NCBI RefSeq assembly: GCF_027497995.1
Contig: NZ_JAODBT010000001.1
Location: 1,514,488-1,578,487 of the forward strand
Direction of reading: 5' to 3'
DNA length: 64,000 bases
DNA from: Stenotrophomonas sp. Iso1
GTDB lineage: Bacteria > Pseudomonadota > Gammaproteobacteria > Xanthomonadales > Xanthomonadaceae
The notes under the pieces were generated by a model. The model was given only the letters and a program-made list of their open reading frames with translations, was not told the DNA's origin and did no database searches. The translations under genes and the position numbers were made by a program. Every line of letters starts with the position of its first letter. Position 1 is the first letter of the stretch. Of this stretch, positions 15,985 through 24,880 are shown in pieces.

Positions 15985-17616
15985 TCAGGCTATAGGGGGG
16001 TCGGCGCTGTAGGTGTCACGGCCAGCTTCCTTGGCGCGATACAGCGCGGCGTCGGCTGCCTCGAACAAGTGCGCGGGTGTGTTCTGCGCGGTCGGCACCA
16101 CCGTATAGACACCAATGGTCAGGCTGACCTGCGCCAACTGGCCCTTGTCTACGGTGATGCCCTGCTGGCGTGTGCGTGCAAGCAGGGTTTCGATCAGCTG
16201 CACCGCACCGGCTTGCGGGGTGTCGGGCAGGATCACTGCGAATTCATCGCCGCCGAAACGTGCGGCAAGGTCGCGTGGGCGGCGAGCGAGGTCGTCGATG
16301 GTGTCGGCGACTTGCCGCAGAACGCGGTCGCCCACGTAGTGGCCGTAGGTGTCGTTGTAGGACTTGAAGTAGTCCACATCGACCAGCAGCAAGCTCAACG
16401 GACGGCCACTGCGGCGCGCGGCATCGGTTTCCAGCTGCAGTGTTTCTTCAAAACGCATGCGGTTGGCAAGGCCAGTCAGAGGGTCGCGGTTGGCTTGGTG
16501 GCGCCAATAGCGGATACGCCATAGGCCCCAGGCCAGGAGCAGAGCAATGCTGCAGGCCACCGCCGCCACGGGTGCGAACCACAGGTTGAAGGCGCGCAAC
16601 AGGATGAAACTGAGCAACACCGGTGCCGGTATTGCCACTACGGCCACCAGCCACGGCGGTAGCGAACTGTTGGTGGCCAAGGCGCACAGCATCACCAGCA
16701 GGGCCACAAAGAATATCTGCGCCGGCGGCATCAACGGCAGGATGGCGTGGTGCGCGAGCAGCATGGAGGCGACATTGGCTTGGTACTCGCTGCCGCTCAT
16801 CCATCGCTCATGCGAGGTAGGTGTGAGCAGGCGGGGGGCCACGCCGCTGGCGGTCATGCCCACGATCACCCGCCGCCCATGCAGCAGGCCAGGCGCGATG
16901 CGTCCTTCCAGCACATCACTGTAGGACACTTGCGGAAATGTGCCCGGTGGGCCGGCGTAACGCAGGCGAACGTAGTGGTCGCGGTGCCACTGGTAGGGCG
17001 AGAGGGCCATGTCCTGTGGGCTGGGCAACCCCGGCACCGGATCAACGTGACCGGCCAAGGCCATGCCGAGTGCTGGCCAATAGGCCGAGCCGATGCCGGC
17101 CTTGAGGTACAGGCCACGTGCGACGCCGTCGCCTTCGATCTCGATGTCGGTGTGCGCCAGCAGTGCGGCGGCTGAAGCGATCACCGGGACTGGCATCAGC
17201 TCTTCGGGAACTGCCTCGTCGCTGGGCGCGACGGCCAACACCGGCAGCAGCACGTTGCCGCTGCGCTTGATCGCGTCGGCCAGCAGCGTGTCTTGTTCGC
17301 GGTCCTTGCGGTCGGGCTCGATGAACAACAAATCCAGTGCGATACGCTCGGCGCCAGCTTGCTGCAGGCGGTCGAGCAGGCGTGCATGCGTGCTGCGCGG
17401 CCAAGGCCATTGCCCGAGTTGCTGCAGGCTGTGGTCATCAATGGCGACGATCAACAGGCTTGGATCGGCCTCGTAGTTCCAGTTGCTGACCAGGTGGTCG
17501 TAGGCAACTTCATCCTGCTGCCAGAACACGTTGGTGTGACTGATCCAGCCGGCCAACGCACCCATCAAAGCCACCAGCAGCAGTTGTTGATGCCAGCGGA
17601 GCCGCAACGTTCTCAT
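15985..17616 (-). CDS. CHASE2-domain diguanylate cyclase
   Basis: The 543-residue membrane protein should make the second messenger c-di-GMP. An N-terminal helix (QLLLVALMGALAGWI) is followed by an extracytoplasmic CHASE2 sensor domain to about residue 300. Three closely spaced helices come next (about 305-370), then a cytoplasmic GGDEF domain. The active site GGDEF is intact at 455-459, and an inhibitory I-site RxxD (R446-D449) sits exactly five residues before it, so product feedback is expected. DPLTGLANR and DVDYFKSYND are also present. Its ATG overlaps the TGA of the FecR/LysM gene upstream (ATGA, 17613-17616), so the two are translationally coupled and probably form one sensory unit. 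The signal sensed is unknown. Confidence 0.93.
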   Translation of the reverse strand: MRTLRLRWHQQLLLVALMGALAGWISHTNVFWQQDEVAYDHLVSNWNYEADPSLLIVAIDDHSLQQLGQWPWPRSTHARLLDRLQQAGAERIALDLLFIEPDRKDREQDTLLADAIKRSGNVLLPVLAVAPSDEAVPEELMPVPVIASAAALLAHTDIEIEGDGVARGLYLKAGIGSAYWPALGMALAGHVDPVPGLPSPQDMALSPYQWHRDHYVRLRYAGPPGTFPQVSYSDVLEGRIAPGLLHGRRVIVGMTASGVAPRLLTPTSHERWMSGSEYQANVASMLLAHHAILPLMPPAQIFFVALLVMLCALATNSSLPPWLVAVVAIPAPVLLSFILLRAFNLWFAPVAAVACSIALLLAWGLWRIRYWRHQANRDPLTGLANRMRFEETLQLETDAARRSGRPLSLLLVDVDYFKSYNDTYGHYVGDRVLRQVADTIDDLARRPRDLAARFGGDEFAVILPDTPQAGAVQLIETLLARTRQQGITVDKGQLAQVSLTIGVYTVVPTAQNTPAHLFEAADAALYRAKEAGRDTYSADPPIA

Positions 17617-19268
17617 AGGGCAAGCAACAGCAGCAAAGCACCGGCGCCTGCGCCGTAGCAGAGCTTGCACGGCAGGTGGATCTGTTGCGCCGGTGAGAAC
17701 GGGCCCGCGTAGCCATCGTCATCAAGGGTTTGCACCCGCACGTACAGGTTGCCGCCACGCCAGGGTTGTTTCAGTGAGACCTCGGGGCTCTCCACTTCGC
17801 GGTCGAGCAGCGGCCGGGAGAAATCCGGGTGGCGGTCGATCTGCACGCGGTAGCGCTGGCCCTCTTGCCCCGCTTGCCAGCGAAGGGTGAATTGACCCTT
17901 CTGGCTCTTGTCCGACTGCAGCTGCGGGTCTTGTGGGGCATCGCTGATCTGCAGTGGCAGCGCTTGTCCGTAACGACCGCGCTGGCCTTGTGCATCCAGC
18001 GAGGCAACTCGCCAAAAGTAGTCGCCCGGCTCAAGCGCGGACGGCGCGCGAACGCGGTTGCCGCGCGTTTCTTGTTCCAGCACCGGCTGCAGGAACAGCG
18101 GCTCGCGGGCGATCTGCAATGAAGTGCTGGTTGCACCGGGCACCACCGCCCATTCAAAACGGGGCTGCGGCTGGTGCACGGTCTGGCCATGCAGCGGCGC
18201 TAGTGTCAGCGGCGCTGGCAGACCATCGGGGACGGTAAAGGCGTGTCCGGCGTCGAGACCTTCTACTCCCTCGGCGCTGACTGCACGCACCAGTAGCCGC
18301 AGCTGGCCTGGGGGCAGGTTGTCGATCTGCACTCTGGGTTCGGCAAGGTCGCGGGCGAACAGGAGCACTTCGGGTGCATCGGCCTGTACTACCTCGACGC
18401 GATAGCCGACGGCGCCGGCCACGGGTTGCCAGGCTGCCAGCAATGGCAGGGGCGCCAGCCGCAGCTGGGACGGCTCGATGTGCGGGGCGGGCAGCATCGC
18501 GTGTACAGGTGCCGGGGCAGCACTGCTCGAAGCGCTGATGGCGGCGTAACCAGGTTCAACCAGCCGTTGGCCTAGGTGGTTGCTCACTTGCACGCGGCCT
18601 TCCACCACCTCAGTAGAGGCCGCGGCGCCCGCGTCGCCAGCACTCACCCGGAATACCGTGCCGCGCACGCTGCTGGTCGCGGTAGGGGCCGTGATCATGT
18701 AACGCGAGGCCGGACCGCGTGCCGGCGTTACCCGGCTGCTGCTGCGCCCGCGTTGCAGCCGGATGCGCGTATCGACCATGCCGGTGCTGCCGTAACTGCT
18801 GAGCTGGTCCAGTTGGAGTTGCGCGTTTTCGCGCAGCAGCAAGTGCGAGTCATCGGCAAATTTCAGCGTGAGGCTGGCGTCGGCGCCAGTCTGTACTTCA
18901 CTGCCGATGGGCAGCAGCATGCCTTCGCGAACGGGTTGTGAGCCGATCCCCGCACCGGTCACCTGCACGGGGCCGCGCACTGCCACGACGCGTGCTGGAG
19001 CCGGTTCAACCCGCAACCACGCAATCGGAAAACGCAGCGTTTGGCCGGGCGGCAGACGATAAGGATCGGAGACGGCGTTGTGCTGTTTCAGCTGTTGCCA
19101 AGGCACAGTGGGCTTGAGATAGCGGGCGCCCAAGTCCCACAGGTTGTCGCCGGGACGGATGCGATAGCTCCAGTCCTGCGCACCGACGGACGGGGCGTTG
19201 AACAGCAAAAGGCTGGCAAGCAGCACCTTGAAAAAATGGTGCAGGAATTGCGGATTCTGCAAGGTCAC
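17613..19268 (-). CDS. Exported LysM-FecR domain protein
   Basis: From the GTG at 19268 the protein starts with a typical signal peptide (NPQFLHHFFKVLLASLLLFN, then APSVGA). A LysM peptidoglycan-binding motif follows (YRIRPGDNLWDLGARYLKP). A FecR domain spans roughly residues 90-230, with VEPAPARVVAVRGPVQVTG, LKFADDSHLLLRENAQLQLD and SSVRGTVFRV. Two or more fibronectin-like beta modules come next, and a hydrophobic C-terminal tail (AGAGALLLLLAL). This suggests a cell-wall-associated protein anchored at its end. An ATG at 19328 would add 20 residues ahead of the signal peptide and is less likely. It is coupled by a stop/start overlap to the CHASE2 diguanylate cyclase, so it may pass an envelope signal to it. 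That role is inferred from linkage. Confidence 0.85.
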   Translation of the reverse strand: MTLQNPQFLHHFFKVLLASLLLFNAPSVGAQDWSYRIRPGDNLWDLGARYLKPTVPWQQLKQHNAVSDPYRLPPGQTLRFPIAWLRVEPAPARVVAVRGPVQVTGAGIGSQPVREGMLLPIGSEVQTGADASLTLKFADDSHLLLRENAQLQLDQLSSYGSTGMVDTRIRLQRGRSSSRVTPARGPASRYMITAPTATSSVRGTVFRVSAGDAGAAASTEVVEGRVQVSNHLGQRLVEPGYAAISASSSAAPAPVHAMLPAPHIEPSQLRLAPLPLLAAWQPVAGAVGYRVEVVQADAPEVLLFARDLAEPRVQIDNLPPGQLRLLVRAVSAEGVEGLDAGHAFTVPDGLPAPLTLAPLHGQTVHQPQPRFEWAVVPGATSTSLQIAREPLFLQPVLEQETRGNRVRAPSALEPGDYFWRVASLDAQGQRGRYGQALPLQISDAPQDPQLQSDKSQKGQFTLRWQAGQEGQRYRVQIDRHPDFSRPLLDREVESPEVSLKQPWRGGNLYVRVQTLDDDGYAGPFSPAQQIHLPCKLCYGAGAGALLLLLAL

Positions 19269-19387
19269 GGAAATCTCGTCCTCAGGTACGGGCCCCCGGA
19301 GCCCGGTTTCCAAGCCGTGCATCTCCATCCCCCCGGATACCGCAATACCGCTGCGGCGCGATCAAAACTGATCCAGCGCTGCATTAT

Positions 19388-19413
19388 CAGGCAGGCGGAG
19401 TTTCGCCTGCCTG
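19388..19413 (-). terminator. Hairpin after the cnoX-like gene
   Basis: A perfect 10-base stem, CAGGCAGGCG / CGCCTGCCTG with a 6-base loop, begins 13 bases past the stop codon of the thioredoxin-like gene. It lacks a clear T-run on the minus strand, so it may be a weak or Rho-assisted terminator. Confidence 0.45.
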
Positions 19414-19425
19414 AACGCGTGCGGC

Positions 19426-20286
19426 TCAGAACAGTAGCGAGGACATCCGACGACGGTAGCGGCCGACCAGATCTTCATCCTCGATGACTCGGAATGCGTC
19501 GATCAGCGCCTTCTTGGGCAGGTTGTCGCGGAAAGTGCGGTCGATACGCAGCATTTCGATGAATTGCTCCAGTGCAGCCTCGTCCTCGCCCCCGAGCAGG
19601 TGATGAATGCCGAGCTGATAACGGGCTTCCAGGTCGTTGCCGTCGGCCTGAATGCGATTGACCAGTACATCGGTGGCCGGTGCACCCTTCAGTGCGTTGC
19701 TGAAATCCAGGCGGGCACGCGCGCGTATGGCGCGATCATCAGTGGCCAGGTTGGCGGGCAGGGCGTCGAGCAGCGGGTCAGCTTCTTCGGCAGCGCCAAT
19801 CTTGAGCAGGGCCAGCACGAGGTCGAGCTTGAGTTCGTCTTTGTCGGGGTCGGCAATGATGGCCTCACGCAACGCGGCGACCTCGGCGTGAGGGTCAAGC
19901 GGCAGCGCCTCGGGCTCCGCGGTGGCGGGGGCAGCCTCCAGCGGCAGCACGCCGTGCTGGGTGAGGAATTCGCGCAGTTGGCCTTCGGGCATGGCGCCGG
20001 GGAAGCCATCAACGATCTGCCCGTCCTTGATCAGGAACACCGTGGGCACCGAGCGGATCTGGAAGGCCGCAGCGACCTGCTGCTCCTTGTCCACGTCCAC
20101 CTTGGCCAATTCGAAGGCGCCGTTGTACTCACCGGCCAGCTTCTCCAGAAGCGGCCCCAGACTCTTGCATGGCCCACACCAGGTGGCCCAGAAGTCGACC
20201 AGCACCGGTGTCTGCATGGATTTCTGCAGAACCTCGGCCTCGAAGGTCTCGGTGGTGGCTTCGAAAACGTGGGGGAGTTCGCTCAT
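19426..20286 (-). CDS. cnoX: CnoX/YbbN-like thioredoxin with tetratricopeptide domain
   Basis: The 286-residue protein begins with a thioredoxin domain carrying WCGPC (C37 and C40) in DFWATWCGPCK. The cis-Pro segment is IRSVPTVFLIKDG, and a C-terminal helical repeat region runs from about residue 130 to the end. This is the CnoX (YbbN) architecture, a chaperedoxin that protects client proteins and transfers them to GroEL. Unlike E. coli CnoX, which has SxxC, this copy keeps both active-site cysteines and should have redox activity, as in many other bacteria. The start MSELPHVFEA was chosen because extensions upstream are not thioredoxin-like. It is followed by a strong hairpin and appears monocistronic. 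Confidence 0.88.
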   Translation of the reverse strand: MSELPHVFEATTETFEAEVLQKSMQTPVLVDFWATWCGPCKSLGPLLEKLAGEYNGAFELAKVDVDKEQQVAAAFQIRSVPTVFLIKDGQIVDGFPGAMPEGQLREFLTQHGVLPLEAAPATAEPEALPLDPHAEVAALREAIIADPDKDELKLDLVLALLKIGAAEEADPLLDALPANLATDDRAIRARARLDFSNALKGAPATDVLVNRIQADGNDLEARYQLGIHHLLGGEDEAALEQFIEMLRIDRTFRDNLPKKALIDAFRVIEDEDLVGRYRRRMSSLLF

Positions 20287-20551
20287 AACGGGATTCTGGC
20301 TGGCAGGGATTTTCTTTATGGTGACGATTGCGCGGGTTCTCAACCACTCCGGCGGTGGCGTTTTGCAGGGCGATGCAATTCTTGAAACGCATTGTGCAGC
20401 CGCTGTAGGTGATGCCGTAGTGCAGGTCTGTGGGGTGATTGAATCTGTGGTTCGCTTCGTCGCCTACATTGCCTTGCTTCAGTTGGCTGAACTAAATCCG
20501 GCTAAACACGCCGCGTGCAAATGGCGCGTGGGCGGCCGGGAAACCAAGAGA
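20287..20551. other. Non-coding gap upstream of the cnoX-like gene
   Basis: Between the start of the cnoX-like gene and the terminator of the DUF2968 gene I see no credible gene. The stretch should hold the cnoX promoter, but no clear -35/-10 pair stands out. Confidence 0.5.
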
Positions 20552-20555
20552 GAAA

Positions 20556-20600
20556 TAAAAAAGCCCCACTCGATACGCTCAATGAGTTCGAGTGAGGCTC
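20556..20600 (-). terminator. Rho-independent terminator after the DUF2968 gene
   Basis: On the minus strand an AGCCTCACTCGA / TCGAGTGGGGCT stem (12 pairs, one mismatch, 14-base loop) is followed directly by TTTTTTATTT. It lies 61 bases past the DUF2968 stop codon and is the clearest terminator in this part of the window. Confidence 0.85.
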
Positions 20601-20660
20601 TTCTGTGCACGTGGACAGCGTGTGCCAAGGGCGGGCTGTTCGTATGCACTGCAACGGGAC

Positions 20661-21380
20661 TCAGTGCTGTGCGGGCAGCTCCACGACGGGTGTTACCGCA
20701 GCTGCCGGGGCAACCGCAGGTGCGGGCGGCAGCGACAATTCCGGGTTGATCTGCTGGGCCTGTAGTGCCTTGATCTGCTTGTCCAGCGTTTCGAGCTGGG
20801 AGTTGGTGGCGCGCAGGTCCGAGCTCAATGCCACCGCCTGTTGCTTGCGCTCCTGCAGCGCGTTGCTGACCTGCATCGACTGCTGGCGCTGCTGCTCCAC
20901 TTCCTGCTGCAGGCCGCGCAGGCGACGTTCGTTCAACGCCACCAGCTTTTCGCTGTAGGCCTTGCCGGCCTGCAGTCGAACCGTGTCCAGGTAAACCTGG
21001 GCCAGCTGTTTGGTCTGGTCGGCGAAGGTGACATACAGCGTCTCCGCGTTCTCTACCGAGTCGGTGCGGATGACCCGCCAGAACTCTTTTTCGTGGAACA
21101 GCGCCACGTAGTAGTTCATCGAGTCGGCATGAAACAACAGGCTTGCGCCGTAGTTGCCGTTGTAGGTGGTACGCAGTTCGGTCAACTCGCGGTTGTTCAT
21201 CAGCCGCTGCAGCTCGGCAACCGTGTTGCCAACGGCGGTGTCCTCGCTGTTGGCAGGTGCGGCGGGCGGCTCGGCTTCACCGCGCTGCCAACGCCCAGCC
21301 AACGCATGAGGGGCGGCCACGAGGCCAACAACCAGCAATGCCCAAGCCAATCGGGCCGGCAATCTCTCGATCCTTCTCAT
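20661..21380 (-). CDS. DUF2968 domain exported protein
   Basis: The 239-residue protein has a signal peptide (RLAWALLVVGLVAAPHALAG) and a conserved middle part with ELRTTYNGNYGASLLFHADS and NYYVALFHEKEFWRVIRTDS, which is the DUF2968 pattern. From about residue 145 it forms a long Gln/Glu/Arg-rich coiled coil (LRGLQQEVEQQRQQSMQVSN onwards). It ends in an Ala/Pro-rich tail. The function of DUF2968 is unknown; the coiled coil suggests a periplasmic or envelope structural role. GAGGATCT five bases before the ATG fixes the start. It lies 133 bases downstream of tadG on the same strand, so it may be read from the tad operon or from its own promoter. Confidence 0.85.
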   Translation of the reverse strand: MRRIERLPARLAWALLVVGLVAAPHALAGRWQRGEAEPPAAPANSEDTAVGNTVAELQRLMNNRELTELRTTYNGNYGASLLFHADSMNYYVALFHEKEFWRVIRTDSVENAETLYVTFADQTKQLAQVYLDTVRLQAGKAYSEKLVALNERRLRGLQQEVEQQRQQSMQVSNALQERKQQAVALSSDLRATNSQLETLDKQIKALQAQQINPELSLPPAPAVAPAAAVTPVVELPAQH

Positions 21381-21513
21381 AGATCCTCGTAATTCCCCCG
21401 AATTGCGATGGCCGTCGCAGATGCTGATTGCGTACGGGTCGGCGCCGAGCATAGCACGCGTGTCAGTGGTGAAAAGCGCTGTGCCGCAACGATTCGCCGG
21501 GCCGTTGACGGGT

Positions 21514-23658
21514 TCATTCCACCAACTGGCTGCGGCCACATTGGATCGACTGCATGTGCACATCGCTGCGGCCCAGTTGCAGGCCCAGCACGTCGGACAG
21601 AATCACCGACAGCAACCTGCCCACGCCATCCAGCAGCGGCCGCAAGGTGTTGTCGATGACAGGTTTGAGTAGCAGACACAGTACGCTGGAACAGCTGCCG
21701 CCGCCGGTGACCGGGTTGTAGCCGCCGGTGCCGCTCAGGCCGCCGGGTTTGGTCTGCAGATACTTGGCCAAGGCGTTCTCCACGCAGCTGTTGTAGGCCA
21801 GCAGCCCGGCCAGCAGGCCTTTGCATGAAGTGATGCCGAGCACATCGAGCAGGCCGCCAATGATGCTGGGGTCGCTGACGTTGGTTTCGTAGAGAAAGCC
21901 CGCCCACACATTGCCGTCCACCTTCTTTGGCGTGCAGCCGAGCAGCCAGTAGTCGCAAGTGGGAATCTGCGTGTTCCAGTTACCCAGCGCGGGCAGCGTG
22001 GCGCTGCCGTCGCGCAATGCCGTCACCACCGCGTCGGGCTGATAAAAGCCGTTGACCTTGGTGCTTTCCAGATACTGACGCGCGAGGTCTTTGGCCGCAT
22101 CGGTGCTGCTGCCTTGCGGTGCAAACAGCGATTGCAGCGTGCCCAGCAGTGCGCTGACCAAGTCGGATACCAGCTTGCCTACCTGCAGGTCGTTGGGTTT
22201 GACGGTGCCGGTCTGGCCTTCGCTGAGTACCAGTTGGTCGTGGTTGGGCAGCGCGGGCAGGGCGATCTTGTGGGTGAGCACATTGCGGCCGAGCAGGGTG
22301 ATCAGTTGCTCGTTGCCCAGACCGGTACTGCACAGTTCGCGGGTGGAATCCCACGGCGTGGTCGCCTTGCCGATACAGACATTGGCGATGGGGCTTTCCA
22401 CGTCGACCGTGGCAGTGGCCGGTTGCGCGCTGCAATTGATGGCCGACAGCCGGCCAAAGCCGTCGATCACATCGATGTAGGTGGGCAGCTTGATGCGTGT
22501 ACCGAGGAAATTCAGTGCCTGGCCCAGTCCCAGTGGCAGGTAATGCGAATCGATGTCGAGGAACAACCGCACCTGGCTGTTGTAGGCCGTGGTGCCCACG
22601 GGGCCTATGGCGATGGAGGCGGGCTCGACGATGCTGGCTTTGGCCCGCAGCAGCGGCAGATCCAGTTGTGGAATGGCAAAAGCGTGTTTGGAGTTGGCGA
22701 TGGAAATGCTAGTGCCGAGCAGGTCCAGCGCGTTGAGGTCCACGTCCAGCGCGCCGCTGGCCGCATTGGCGCCCCCCGCAATGGTTGCGAACAAGCCGCT
22801 GCTGGTGGCAGTGGAGCCCAGTTGCACCAATACATCGCTCAAGCCCACACCCAACAACTTCTGTTGCAGCAGCCCCAGGTTGATGTTTGCCACGCCTTGT
22901 TGGTCAGCGAGGTCGGCCATGACATCCAGCAACTTGGCGACGCTGATCTGTTTGGTTGCCAGCAGGCTGTTGAGCTCGCCGGCACTGATGTCCACCGCTA
23001 CCGGGATGCCCAATGCTTCCAGCAGGCCGCGCGGGGTGATCTTGACGTTTGCCAGCCCTTGATAACTGCCGATCTGGGTTTGGGTGAGGTCAACGCCGAC
23101 CAGCCGCAGCAAGCCCTGCAGCGGGGCGCTGCTGTTGACGTTGAGTAATCGCGAGCCAACGCTGAAGGCGGCCTGTGGTTCGGTGCGGCGGGCTACCGCA
23201 GTGGCGCTGATGACCGGCATGGCACCCAACTGGCCAAAAAACGGAACGGACTGACGCGATGCGGTGACACGCACTGCGTTCAATGGGCGCGTGGCGGTGA
23301 TGGCGACAAAGCGCGCGTTACTGGGCAGCTCCGCACCCCAGTAGCCGCAGTGGATTTCGAGTGTGCCGGCAAAGGCGTTGTCGCCTACCGCGTTTTTGCG
23401 TGCGGCGAGGTTGTCTGCGTAGTCGGTGGTGCACAGTTCCAGGCGTTGGGCGCCGGCCAGCGCGGCCAGGTCGGCGGTCTTCTGTACGTCGCGCTTGGCC
23501 CAGTAGAGATAACCCACTTCCACCAGGCCAAGGATGACCACCAGACCGAGCAGCAACAGCATCATCATCACCGCCATGCCACCGCGCTGACGCGCAGCCG
23601 TGCTTCGCGGAAAGGGGTATCGCTGGCTGTTGCCGGACTGCAGGGACTGGCGTTTCAT
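21514..23658 (-). CDS. tadG: TadG-like Flp pilus assembly protein
   Basis: A 714-residue protein whose N-terminus is typical of TadG: a basic leader, one hydrophobic helix (GGMAVMMMLLLLGLVVILGL) and the segment YWAKRDVQKTADLAALAGAQ. A very long extracytoplasmic domain follows with many Leu/Gly-rich repeats and several cysteines. The C-terminal part carries paired cysteines (CDYWLLGC, TSCKGLLAG, NSCVENAL). TadG is an envelope component of the tight-adherence pilus, anchored in the inner membrane. It is the last gene of the tad run, starting 8 bases after the DUF3613 stop. It is longer than the simplest TadG proteins, and the extra domain may be specific to this group. The family call rests on the N-terminus and on context. 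Confidence 0.8.
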   Translation of the reverse strand: MKRQSLQSGNSQRYPFPRSTAARQRGGMAVMMMLLLLGLVVILGLVEVGYLYWAKRDVQKTADLAALAGAQRLELCTTDYADNLAARKNAVGDNAFAGTLEIHCGYWGAELPSNARFVAITATRPLNAVRVTASRQSVPFFGQLGAMPVISATAVARRTEPQAAFSVGSRLLNVNSSAPLQGLLRLVGVDLTQTQIGSYQGLANVKITPRGLLEALGIPVAVDISAGELNSLLATKQISVAKLLDVMADLADQQGVANINLGLLQQKLLGVGLSDVLVQLGSTATSSGLFATIAGGANAASGALDVDLNALDLLGTSISIANSKHAFAIPQLDLPLLRAKASIVEPASIAIGPVGTTAYNSQVRLFLDIDSHYLPLGLGQALNFLGTRIKLPTYIDVIDGFGRLSAINCSAQPATATVDVESPIANVCIGKATTPWDSTRELCSTGLGNEQLITLLGRNVLTHKIALPALPNHDQLVLSEGQTGTVKPNDLQVGKLVSDLVSALLGTLQSLFAPQGSSTDAAKDLARQYLESTKVNGFYQPDAVVTALRDGSATLPALGNWNTQIPTCDYWLLGCTPKKVDGNVWAGFLYETNVSDPSIIGGLLDVLGITSCKGLLAGLLAYNSCVENALAKYLQTKPGGLSGTGGYNPVTGGGSCSSVLCLLLKPVIDNTLRPLLDGVGRLLSVILSDVLGLQLGRSDVHMQSIQCGRSQLVE

Positions 23659-23666
23659 GGCGTGCC

Positions 23667-24062
23667 TCAGCGGCTGCTGCCGCCTTGCTTGGAATTGGGC
23701 AGGGCGCCCTCGAAGTACTCGGGGATCGGGTGATCGAAACTGTTGAGGTAACGCTGGTAGCTGCGGGTGGCGGTTTCGCCGAGCATCGGCAGTGCATTGC
23801 CGGCATTGCTGCCATCGGCCTGCATACGCAATAAGGCGCGCGTGGTATCGCCGATCTGCGGGCGATATGGCGCGCTTGTCAGTGGAGCGGTGTTGGCGGC
23901 GGGTGCAAACACTGCATCCGTGGGTGTCGCAGGTGGCGTGGGCGAGGAGGTTGCTGACGCATCGGCCATGCGCTCGATCAGCGGTGTGTGCTGGGCATTG
24001 GCGGTAGCGGTGGCAAGTAACCCGGCCAGCAGCAGGGAAGCGATCATGGGACGCTTGCTCAT
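23667..24062 (-). CDS. DUF3613 domain exported protein of the tad locus
   Basis: A 131-residue protein with a signal peptide (MIASLLLAGLLATATANAQ), a Thr/Pro/Ala-rich spacer and a conserved C-terminal block. That block contains IGDTTRALLRMQADGSNAGN, LGETATRSYQRYLNSFDHPIP and EYFEGAL. This matches DUF3613, a family found almost only in Flp/Tad pilus loci. Its function is unknown. Its ATG overlaps the TGA of tadD (ATGA, 24059-24062), which settles the start and shows coupling. A periplasmic accessory role in pilus biogenesis is inferred from linkage. Confidence 0.85.
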   Translation of the reverse strand: MSKRPMIASLLLAGLLATATANAQHTPLIERMADASATSSPTPPATPTDAVFAPAANTAPLTSAPYRPQIGDTTRALLRMQADGSNAGNALPMLGETATRSYQRYLNSFDHPIPEYFEGALPNSKQGGSSR

Positions 24063-24880
24063 TGCACTGTCTCCTGCGGTTGGGCGGTGGTGGGGGTGAA
24101 ACGGTCCAGCATTGATCGCGGCGGCAATGGTTGCAGCGCGGGTGCTTGCGAACCTTGTTGTGCTGCGAGCGCGGCAGGTACGTTGTTGGCCTCGCCCCCC
24201 ATTGCCATGGGCCTGCGCAGTGCTGATGCCAAACGCAGGATTTCCTGACGCGTGGCCTGCGGCAAATTGGCGCGCTGGATCATGGCCTCGGCCATCTCGG
24301 GCCGACCGTCGAGCAAGGCCCACAGGGCCAGATTGGACACCGCGCGCGCATTGCCGGGGGCCAGCTCGGCGGCCTTGGCCAGTGGTGCGCGGGCCTTGCC
24401 GACATCGCCCGATTGCAGCAACGCAAAACCCAGGTCGCCCAGGTAGGCAACGTTGAGGGGATCAATCTGTACGGCGTTCTGCAATGCGAGCTGCGCGCCG
24501 GCTGCATCGTTGGAGGCGGCGGCGATGAGTCCAAGCCCGTGCCAAGCCTGTGCGGCTTGGGGGCCCTTGGTCAGCGTGCGGTATTGCTGAGTGGCGGCGC
24601 TGCGCTCGCCGGTTTCGCGCAGGGCATCGGCTTGCAGGATGCGTAGCTCCGGTATATCGCCAAAGCGCTGCCGGAAGGCATCGATATGTGCCAGCGAGGC
24701 AAAGTAGGCCCCCTGGGTTTGCATCTGTTTGATCAGGTCCAGGTACATGCCGCGATCGTTCTGCGGTGTTTCCACCAAGGCCGGTTCGACCGGCGGGATT
24801 TTGTAGGCGGCGCGGTTGTTGCCGCAGCCGACAATCAGTACTGGCAGCAGCAGGACTGACACGTACGTGGTTATGCGCAT
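24059..24880 (-). CDS. tadD: TadD-like tetratricopeptide lipoprotein
   Basis: The 273-residue protein has a lipoprotein signal ending LIVGC with the acylated cysteine at C19. A tetratricopeptide region follows (about residues 80-210), with repeats such as AQAWHGLGLIAAASNDAAGA, NVAYLGDLGFALLQSGDVGK and ARAVSNLALWALLDGRPEMA. TadD-type lipoproteins act as pilotins for the outer-membrane secretin of the tad system. The start codon shares one base with the stop of tadC (TGATG at 24880). The C-terminus is Pro/Gln-rich and low in structure. Order and architecture make the assignment firm. Confidence 0.87.
   Translation of the reverse strand: MRITTYVSVLLLPVLIVGCGNNRAAYKIPPVEPALVETPQNDRGMYLDLIKQMQTQGAYFASLAHIDAFRQRFGDIPELRILQADALRETGERSAATQQYRTLTKGPQAAQAWHGLGLIAAASNDAAGAQLALQNAVQIDPLNVAYLGDLGFALLQSGDVGKARAPLAKAAELAPGNARAVSNLALWALLDGRPEMAEAMIQRANLPQATRQEILRLASALRRPMAMGGEANNVPAALAAQQGSQAPALQPLPPRSMLDRFTPTTAQPQETVQ

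Noticed and set aside
22114-23148. 344-codon plus-strand frame opposite tadG
   Set aside because: It is antisense to the conserved TadG-like protein, Gln/His/Gly-rich and without domain pattern.
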